Assembly: GCA_900642245.1 (NCBI GenBank)
Contig: CAAAJI010000009.1
Span: 1-64,000 of the forward strand
DNA: 64,000 nucleotides
Reading direction: 5' to 3'
DNA from: Fragilaria radians
Lineage: Eukaryota > Bacillariophyta > Fragilariophyceae > Fragilariales > Fragilariaceae
This document shows, in pieces, positions 55,896-64,000 of this stretch (positions within the stretch are counted from its first letter, which is position 1; each line of letters opens with the position of its first letter). Both the position numbers and the translations under genes were made by a program. Below the pieces are notes generated by a model. It worked only from the letters and a program-made list of their open reading frames with translations, was not told the origin of the DNA and did not search any database.

Positions 55896-55901
55896 TGACG
55901 T
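55896..55901 (+). promoter_or_regulatory. TGACGT element before the plastid EF-hand gene
   Basis: TGACGT(GG) lies 117 bp upstream of the ATG at 56,018. TGACGT is a bZIP site and, as I recall, one of the CO2/cAMP-responsive elements of diatom chloroplast carbonic anhydrase promoters. A 6-bp match alone is weak. Confidence 0.25.
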
Positions 55902-56017
55902 GGTCGGGATCGTGCTAGCGTGGGTTTTGAATGCGTCCCCCTTTAACCCACTCAGAAATCTCTCCAGCTCCCATAATTCTCATAATATCAAATTGAAACT
56001 ATTCTTGAACGTTGAAG

Positions 56018-56662
56018 ATGAACACTTATTATTTGTTATTAGCCACTCTTTTGGGCACCGAAGTCAAGGCATTTATAGTACAACCAATATCAGGTTGTCG
56101 TCTTCAAATGTCGGTCGCGAGTTCTAGCAATCACCATTTCATGGAAGAGGCTGTTTCGATTATAGATGAGTCGAAAGCACAAGTCACTGAAAAAAATGAG
56201 ATGCCCCAAGCCGCAAAACCCAAAGTATCTAAGCAAGCAAAGAGTCATGGAAAGGATGGCTTATTATCGCCTATCGTAACTAGTCTAAAGGCAGTTATAG
56301 GAGACGATGAACTCAACAAACTTCGAGGAAAGGTTATTGCAATGCACTCAGACATAATCAAGAGTTTCGTTGATACAGCGGACACTCGGCTTGGACAAGC
56401 AGTTTTGAAAATGATGTTTGATGTGGCTGATGTTGATGGAAGTGGTACGGTGGAAAGGGATGAATTAGAGCGCTCTCTGAAAGCATTAGGATTTCGTTTT
56501 TTAAATGAAAAGCAAATCAAAGGAATATTCGATCGTGCGGACTTAGACAAAGACGGACACATTGATCTTGAAGAGTGGTTGACCGAAGCTCCGAAAACTC
56601 TTCGTACTAATTTAGTAAAATTGGCGAAGCAAAATGGTGGCGACATGGGATTGTTAGCGTGA
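56018..56662 (+). CDS. Plastid-type EF-hand calcium-binding protein
   Basis: ATG at 56,018 (the open frame from 56,012 begins with TTG). 214 residues, no intron. N-terminal signal peptide MNTYYLLLATLLGTEVKA followed by FIVQPISGCRLQMS: the A|F junction and the Ser/Arg-rich, acid-poor stretch after it fit the bipartite plastid presequence of diatoms. Residues about 40-120 are Lys/Glu-rich and helical. Two canonical EF-hands: DVDGSGTVERDE and DLDKDGHIDLEE, 36 residues apart, all calcium ligands present. Probably a stromal or periplastid calcium sensor. Its target is unknown. Confidence 0.82.
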   Translation: MNTYYLLLATLLGTEVKAFIVQPISGCRLQMSVASSSNHHFMEEAVSIIDESKAQVTEKNEMPQAAKPKVSKQAKSHGKDGLLSPIVTSLKAVIGDDELNKLRGKVIAMHSDIIKSFVDTADTRLGQAVLKMMFDVADVDGSGTVERDELERSLKALGFRFLNEKQIKGIFDRADLDKDGHIDLEEWLTEAPKTLRTNLVKLAKQNGGDMGLLA

Positions 56663-58062
56663 CGAAATCAATGCATAATACATATGACTATTAAAATTCA
56701 AAGAAAATGGATCACTAGATATTTGAAATTGATTTTGGATAAACTACTATAGAAAAAACCTGTAATCTACATAACTGTTTCTTTGTTTACAAATCGCTTA
56801 AGATTCTTCAGTGGACAAACTAATTTTCTTACTCAATTTCGAGATTTCATTATTCCTAAATCTAAAATTGGAATCGTTCTCCTATTTTCCTTCGATCTGT
56901 AAGGAGTTTTGCTTATTTGGCTTTCTTTAGCTGCTTTGTTTGCACGTACATCCAAATTCATTTCTCATGAGTACTCTTCTTTTTCTTCATTATCTTGATT
57001 GACTTTTATATGTTTGAATTCTATATTGGGCATTATGAACCTTTTGAATTCGAGTATAATATCCGACTCATGGTTTCGGTATTTCACTTATTTACAACTT
57101 TTTTGAAGCTGATTTGATGACTGCTTCATTTGCCTTTGTCACTCATTAATTGATCCGTATTTTGTCTACTGTGAAACACGAAGAATTCAAATTAATTCCG
57201 CAAAAAAACTACAAATGGAACTTTCTTTAATTCGTCCTCTGTCTGTGTCTATTGTGCTTCCCTTTTCATCAGCAATGAAAAAAGCTCAAAATTCTGTAGC
57301 ACTTTAATTGTGGCGTCATAGTAATGACTCTATTTGGGAATAAAGATATTATGAAATTGTTGCCATCTTTTAAGTGTCTGCATTTTAGTACTATGCTGAT
57401 AAGCCTTAGCTGAAGCTGTATTCCTTCTTCCTAAAGCGTTAAAAAGACAGGTCCTTGATTCGCTCTTCTTCTGGTGGATTATATACTGTTTCTGTCAATG
57501 CGTGAAAGGGGCTTAAATGGGCCTGCAAGGGTAAGGTTGCTTTATGCTCTTTCTAAGTTTTATTTTGTCCTCTCATTGTTTTGCGATTTCAACGGGTATA
57601 GTCTCAACTTAACTTTTTACCATTGCAGGAAGATGTGCTCCATGTTGATGCATTTTTTACTATACTCTTAATATGTCTATTGTAGACATATTATTGAAAG
57701 GTTTCTCTGATTTGAGATCCCTCGGGTGTGTCCTACATCCTCCGTTTTCCTTGAAATAAACTGGGAGTTCTGATTCTTTCTTCTTACCTGTAATCCATGC
57801 CAGTTTGCTAAACGTTTTTCAAACTCTCTTACCACGTAAATGCGCTTTAAGTGGAATAAGCCTTTTCCGCGTATCTGATCTTTCACGGTAAGTGTTTGTA
57901 CTTTCTCTTTAACCTCTTGATTCCTTATTACCCCATTATTTTTTTTTAAACATTTTAAAGTTGAATCTTGCTTTTCAATTGCGAAATCCTTTTACTACAC
58001 TTATTTATTGAAGTACATGTATTGAAACAATTGTTTCCTCGCTTCTGTTCTGAGAGTATTGG
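56663..58062. other. Unassigned repeat-like region
   Basis: No confident gene. Minus-strand reading between about 57,250 and 56,850 gives basic helical residues (KKKKSTHEK, TKQLKKAK), and frame 57886-57677 (MKDQIRGKGLFHLKRIYVVR) is basic too; both could be LINE debris, not provable by eye. Confidence 0.3.
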
Positions 58063-58219
58063 AAATATCCCTCACGTTCTATCCATCAGGGATTTCAGGA
58101 AAATGAGTTGAATGAGTCAGGAGATCGTGGATTAGTTAAACCTTTAATGTTGTTGTCACAACTTTAAGTGCAATTTCTTTTCTTTCTTTTTCAAATATTT
58201 GAACAACTGAATAAAAGAT
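58063..58219 (+). repeat. 5' LTR (approximate) of the 58-62 kb copia element
   Basis: From AATATCCCTCACGTTCTATC to CAACTGAATAAAAGATC. It matches 62,131-62,318 in stretches such as GTTGAATGAGTCAG and GTCACAACTT. Ends are not exactly defined. Confidence 0.6.
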
Positions 58220-61200
58220 CCAACACGTTTAAATGTGGGTACCTGTTTGTTTCATCTATTCATTATTGTTACTCAAGAATCATCTACGCTGATTTGGCAA
58301 TAGACTTTTTTCTTTTCCTTTTTCTCCGGCATTCCCATCAGTAAGTCAAGATGACCGATGTGAACACCAATAGAGTGATTTCCTTCTGCGGAAAGATTGA
58401 TGAATGGCTTCGGAAAGGTTGATGAACGGATTCAAGAATAGAAATCCGGAGATTGGAAAATAGATGTTGAATATTATCGAGTTAAAGGAGATTGCCTACA
58501 CTGAACTCATTCTTTCTATAGATGTTAAGACTAGGAATGACAAATTTGATTTTAACATTGTCAAAGGGTACAAGACCAAGTATTATCCTGACGGATATGC
58601 GGCTAGCTCTTGGGAGCAACTCAAGAATAAATATGAACCGTTACTGCCCCTTCTATGCTTTAGTTGGACAAGGAATTCAGATAATCATCTCTTATGAAAG
58701 GTCAAGATCCTGAAGTGTGGATTACTGAGCTGGAGGACCTCCGTGTTAGACTTGAGGATATGGGTTCAACCATTTTGGATAATCAATTCCTGATTCATGT
58801 GTTGAATAACCTTACTCCGGATTGCGATATTTGAGTTGTTTTAAAGGATAGGTTTAACAGCTGAGCATATTAGAGTAGAGTTGATTCTGCATTTTGAAAG
58901 ATTAAGCATGAAATCTACAAAAAATGACAATGGTAAAGATGAAGAAGAACAATGATTGTTAAGTGGTCAGTTTAAAGCTAAATCCAGAAATTTCGAAAAG
59001 GTCGGACAAAGTTTTGTTTCAGTGAAAAATTGTGCAAACCACAATGGTGGAAATGACGATAACACGACTGGATGAAACACAAGTCGGGTCATCTTAAACA
59101 GAACTGCCTCACATAAAAGAAGAAAGATACCTGAGACAACAACCAGTCAAGCCATTAATTATTTCGGCACTCATGACCGGCAAAATGATGTAACAAGATG
59201 TAGTGCTTGTTCCATATTAAGAATAATAGAAGATAACACTTTATTACTACAATAAAACACAGCGAATTAAACTAGAAAAACATTAATTCAAGAAGATTTT
59301 ATTTTGTACCAACATTCGGAGACTTCCATTGTCGCTAGTGCATGCAAATATAGAGGATGAAGATATCATCTATGTTAGCACATCTAAAACAACAACAACT
59401 GAAAAGAATAATGGCTGTGGTTTTTTCATTTACAAATTTTAGATGATACTAATCAAATGTTTCTAAAATTTTGGTGATAAAAAATCACATGTGTATCATG
59501 AAGTGCAACATGACTTAGAATATTTCATTCTAAATAAGTCAAAAGATATTTTGTCTAACCAGAATAATCTGGATATAATAATTTATCCTGAATAATAGGA
59601 TGGTCTAAAGGAATACTATAATAACGAAAAATTAGTCAATCAAGACTCCAATCTTGTATGATTAATAGGCAAGATTAGTCTTTCATAATTTTCTAAAAAA
59701 TAGAACATAATTTTTCTACTTTCAATCTCCACATAGCAGTGTTCATGGCTACCTCTAAGAATGAATCATTGCCCAATGACATTCGGATTTGCGATAGTGA
59801 AGCCTGTTTAATGTTAAGGAGATTAATGAGAGCACCACACTCATGTAATGGCAAAAGTATGGTGGCAACTAAGGTTGGAAGTCTAAATTGCAATGATATT
59901 ATAGATGACGGCTCTGGTTTGGATATCATCCTTCAAGAAGTTAAGTATGTTCCCAAATTGTGGTTTATAATCGTTTGTCAATTTGTTTGTATAAAAGATC
60001 TATTTCCGTCAGGGGTTAGAGCTCCAGACTTGTGAAGACTGTGCCAATGCAAAGGCTAGACAGTAGAATATTAATAGAGAGCGGAAAGATGGAAGTCATG
60101 ACCCTGGAGAGCGTTTATACTTGGACATTAGTTCCATTAAGGACAGAAGTTATGGAGGATCAAAGTTTTGGGAATTGATTGTTAATGACTATACTGATTA
60201 TTGCTGGAGCTTCCTCCTTAAATACAGAAGTGAGTTGAAAAGCAAGATGTTCAGATTCTTACCCAATTTAACAGTTCAAGCCATCCGTTGTGACGATTCT
60301 GGTGAGAACAAGTTCTTTTATGATGAATACCAATGGAGAGGATATGAGATTAACTTCGATTTTTCTGGCACAATAACCCTCCAATGTTTTGAGCGGAACT
60401 TTCAGACCTTTTATGGGAGGATTAGAGCAAAATCGAACGATGCAGGACTGGAAGACCGCGCGAGGTCTGGGCTGAATGTGCAAGAACCATAACGTTTCTT
60501 GCTAATATTATATCAATTAAGACGAAGGAAAAGTCCCTTTATCATTTATTGTTTGGTGGTAAGCCTAAGCTGGCAACAAGCTTGACGATCTTTTGGGAGA
60601 TGGATGTTGTTATGATTAAGGATGACATTCAAAGGGAAACTGAAGAACCGTCGAGAGGCATGTCTGCTTGCTAGTCACTTGCTAGATTATGCCGAAAACG
60701 TCTACCGAATGTTAAAATTGAATGCCAAGAGATTTGTTCACTCCAGAGATGGTCTTTGGTTCGGAAAAAGTCTAAAGGTGTGAGTTATCAAGAAAGAAGA
60801 CTTCCCAGATGCAAGGAGAACAATTAAGTACAAATGGATTTTACAATCAATCAAAGGAATTTTTAGAACAAGACTTGTGGCCTGTGGATACAACCAAGTT
60901 CCAGGCATCGACTTTAATGAAAGTTTTGCCTCTGTGATCAAAGATGTAATTTTTAGAAACATGCTGATTGCGAAGTTTATTTGAGGATTTCAATCCTCAA
61001 TTGTCAATGTGGAGTCTACGTTCCTACATGGTGAACATCAAGAAGAGATCTAGATGAGCATTCCAGAAGGTATGGGTGTTGATTCTAACCATTGTTTGTT
61101 ACTAAAACGCTATTTATAGTTTAGTGCAAGGCGCAAGAGAGCACGACAAGAAGTTAAGTGAGGTGCTAAAACTTATTGGTTTTGAAGAATGCAAGTTGGA

Positions 61201-62130
61201 TCCGTATTTTTTGTCAAACTTCATAAGAGATTGTTCTTATTGGCAATAATGTTGATCATTGTCACGTCATTGGAAGCATAGCAACATCTCAAAGTTAATT
61301 GTTGATTTGATTCATTTTAATGTTTGAAGATAGTCTCAAAGACTATTTGAGTTGTCAAATCATAGAATAAGTTGATTTGAAACAAATTCTGATCTTACTC
61401 TGCATGTAAATAACAATTTGCAAGGCAAATTTCATGTTTAAGAGTTTGAGAAAAGAACATAATTGACTCATGGGACCCCAAGGTTTAAAATCATTTGACC
61501 TGGCAAGGACTCAGAGTTCATTGATGTGGAGTTGCAGACAAGTTATTGTGCTGGAGTTGGAATGCTTCTTTATTTAACAAATTACTCAAGATATGATATT
61601 GTTAGAGAGTTGTCAAAATATATGGAAGGTGCGACAATTAGGTCTTAATATGAGTTTTTGTGGGTCATCAAGTTTGTTTTGGACATACAAAACATTTTCC
61701 TCAAAATTCGACCAAGGATTGGTAAGAAAAATTGGAATTTGAACGTTTTTGTGGCAGCGACTGGGCTGGAGATTCGGAAGTAGGATTAATAATGCAGTTT
61801 CCAAAGCTCAATAAGAGATCATGTTTCTGTTTTATCTTCTTTGAGATATTGGGATTGAAGTGAAGCTGCCCATTATTGTGAAACCAGACAATAATCGTGA
61901 TAATGGTGCAAAATGCATTGACAGGGGAACATACCCGCCACGTATCCACTTGGTATCCTTTTATCAAAGAGAGTGTGCAAGATGTAATTACTAAAATCAA
62001 ATTCGTCAAGTCAAGCAACTTCAACTCTGACATTTTTGCGAAACGCGTAAATCAGGAGACGTACGAACGGCATACAAGAATTTTTTAGATGAAACTGGAA
62101 AGGATTATGATATTTGAACATTTTGGGATA

Positions 62131-62318
62131 GGAATGGTAATATCCCTTATGTTCATTATTGAATCAATTTTTATCTGTTTAAGTTATTCATTAGAGATTT
62201 TAGGAAAGCAAGTTGAATGAGTCAGATGGATTAGTTAAATCTTTTTTAGTAGTCACAACTTCCAAGTGCAAGTTTGTTTGCCTTCTTTTTCATCAGCTTG
62301 ATCGACTGAATAAAAGAC
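62131..62318 (+). repeat. 3' LTR (approximate) of the 58-62 kb copia element
   Basis: GGTAATATCCCTTATGTTCA to GACTGAATAAAAGACTT. It is about 30 bp longer than the 5' copy and clearly diverged, so the insertion is old. Confidence 0.6.
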
Positions 62319-62439
62319 TTCCCAGCATGATACTCTCTGTGTTGAGAAATCAGCTTTTGAAACTCTTTTGACATATTCTTTGTATTTGATAGCCTTGCAT
62401 GTACTTCCATTAATGTGTCTTCTATTTTTCAACAATTCT

Positions 62440-63247
62440 TGTTTTAGTGTCTCCATTGTTAATGTTCTCTGCTAAGCACCTTCAGTCTTTTTGATCCCTG
62501 TATTAGATAGTTTACTATTGCTTCCAATTAGATACCATCCGCTGAGGAGTTTCTAGACTTTCAACCTGGGCAATAATTGTCCTCAACTTGGAGGCTTTCC
62601 ATCCTGGTTGTGCATTTTTCTAACTCCTGTTGATACTTCTTGATTTCCTTCTTTAACTGCTAATTTCGTTCGATTCTTTGCATTTGCTGTTGCTTTTCAA
62701 AGATCAAAAGGTGTTTTTCTAAGTTTTGAATTGTTGAGTGCCTTTAGAATCAAGGACTTTACTCCACTACTTTAATTCTGACCATCTGACCGTCATTTAT
62801 CGCTGTATGTTCAGCAGCCCGTGTTCCAAATCGAAATCAAGAATACCTAGCCCTCTTTAGTTCATATGCTTAGACTCTGCAAGAGTTTAGGAATATTCAA
62901 CTTTGACTCCTCTTAAATCTTGGGCACACTCAGATTTGCTGAAATTCATTTCTTTTGATGTCAAGTTATTGTTTGGAGTATGCTATCAAATTTCTCCCTG
63001 ATGTCTAGCATCTGTGCCTTAGGGGGGTCATGTGACCTAGCAATTGATGATGGTCTGAGATATCAATACTATATGCCAGAAATAATTCGTCCCGCAGGTT
63101 TTCCGCATTTATCTCTAACTCTTTCATCTCTGGCTTAACATTTAGTAAATCCTCAATTGATTCCATGGTAATTGCACTTTTCTTGGCCAACTTTCTTCGA
63201 CAGGACTCCAATACGTCCCTCCACCGGTATTGCCGACTCGTTCCCAT
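62440..63247 (-). mobile_element. LINE ORF1-like coiled-coil relic, minus strand
   Basis: Frame 63247-63005 (MGTSRQYRWRDVLESCRRKL then MKELEINAENLRDELFLAYS) and further left KEIKKYQQELEKCTTRME (about 62,640-62,590) parallel the LINE at 16,500-16,200 (GELTSELKHVKQLALEF then AEVKRYQEELERYTNKME). Apparently a second copy of the same LINE family, keeping only the 5' coiled-coil part and joined to the LTR of the copia element. Confidence 0.4.
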
Positions 63248-64000
63248 GGTAAGGGTCCATCCGATTTAAATTATCACAGCGTCTAAACTAATTTTGGTTA
63301 AAATTTCATCTACCTCTGTGATTTTCTGCCTGTAAGGGTATTGACGGTTTTAATAAATGGTAACTTAAATTATCTAATTCAGTTATTCCTCAAGCGATTT
63401 TGACTTATATAGAATCTTGAAATGATGGCACATTTTACTTTTCTGAGTGATCTATATTGCATTGTTTTTTGCACAATAGCCTCCGATTTTGGTATTTTTT
63501 CATATTTATGCCTTCTGTAATGCCACTAAATTTATTTGTTTGAGTTTCAGCGCGTGATCCGTATAGTATTCATGGTTTATACATTCGACTGTCTATACAT
63601 CTCTGGAGCTAACCATGGCAGGATCTAGACAACATTTTCCCTGATTTACAAGATGAATATACTTTTCCTGGATTGCTGATTATTTATAAGTCGAATTGTA
63701 ATTGTAGGGTCTTGATTATCCCCTGGTATAATTCTGATATAATGGAGTCTCCAACTATCAATCTGAAATGCTTGTTGAGGAGTTGTTGATCAATATTCTC
63801 TTAATAACCTGACCACTTGTCGCGAATAAATTGATGTCGGTCCTTTCTTCCCATATTCTTGAATTTTCTGCACAAAGTTATATTTTTGTATTTATCAGGT
63901 TCAATCAATCATTCTTTTCGTAAACTTAAATCTCGTCTTCCAAGACAATGAGAGTGCTCATGTGGAAATTGATGCCGCGGTTCTCTGATTTTGAAGCAAG
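63248..64000. other. No gene seen
   Basis: T-rich on the plus strand, no supported coding region. May belong to the LINE 5' region. Confidence 0.35.

Larger units (their letters stand above)
58063..62318 (+). mobile_element. Decayed Ty1/copia element with both LTRs
   Basis: Order on the plus strand: LTR, gag 58,460-59,110 (YAASSWEQLKNKYEP; LTAEHIRVELILHFERLS; knuckle remnant KSGHLKQNC), protease/GAG-pre 59,740-60,000 (ICDSEAC; NGKSMVATKVGSLNCNDIID), integrase 60,110-60,500 (LDISSIKDRSYGGSKFW, AIRCDDSGENK), RT 60,780-61,280 (RRTIKYKWILQ, LVACGYNQVPGIDFNESFAS, and NVDHCHVIG in place of YVDD) and RNase H 61,500-62,090 (LTGEHTRHVSTWYPFIKESV, NSDIFAKRVNQETYERH). Same family as the gag at 10,980 and the old element in blocks A and A-prime. 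Many stops; the most complete of the dead copies. Confidence 0.8.

Noticed and set aside
56012..56017. Upstream start of the plastid EF-hand protein
   Set aside because: Codon is TTG; the ATG at 56,018 gives a better signal peptide. The same reasoning applies to TTG-started extensions at 38,139, 39,922, 49,850 and 3,524.

Overview
The window is nuclear DNA from a eukaryote, most likely a diatom or a close stramenopile. Evidence: it is AT-rich; the genes carry short GT-AG introns (about 60-180 bp); several proteins start with ER signal peptides, one followed by a diatom-style A|F plastid-targeting junction; and the Ty1/copia relics carry the chromodomain-like block between integrase and RT that I associate with diatom CoDi elements. 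The species cannot be named from the sequence.

Layout. 1-2.1 kb: copia relic. 2.6-4.7 kb: membrane-anchored protein with two Cu/Zn-SOD-like domains, broken by a one-base frameshift. 5.7-6.4 kb: Ty3/gypsy relic with a telomere-like tract. 7.85-9.4 kb: secreted nucleoside-hydrolase-like gene (copy 1). 9.6-20.6 kb: repeat-rich block of copia fragments on both strands and a LINE. 21.0-21.2 kb: truncated hydrolase copy 2, ending at a 20-N gap. 21.2-32.3 kb: second version of the preceding block, now carrying an almost intact young copia element (22.7-28.3 kb) and hydrolase copy 3 (30.7-32.3 kb). 35.9-39.9 kb: housekeeping cluster of dUTPase, an eight-EF-hand protein and a PHO88/SND3-like ER protein. 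41.2-44.8 kb: large PPR protein. 45.6-47.1 kb: copia relics. 47.4-48.6 kb: MYND-finger protein. 49.9-52.4 kb: DDX31/Dbp7-type RNA helicase. 53.2-54.0 kb: 865-N gap. 54.4-55.5 kb: copia relic. 56.0-56.7 kb: plastid-type EF-hand protein. 58.1-62.3 kb: decayed copia element with both LTRs. 62.5-63.3 kb: LINE ORF1-like relic.

The host genes form no operon or pathway; each is an independent eukaryotic gene. The strongest unusual signal is in the young copia element at 22,696-28,283. The first 16 nt of its predicted transcript, starting at a perfect initiator motif inside the LTR, are exactly complementary to the 16 nt beginning at the last base of the 5' LTR, where the primer-binding site should lie. 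This is the geometry of Tf1-type self-priming, in a Ty1/copia element. The empty version of the same insertion site is present at 18,499-18,503. That fixes the 5-bp target duplication and raises the question of whether the two blocks are tandem copies or two haplotypes scaffolded together.
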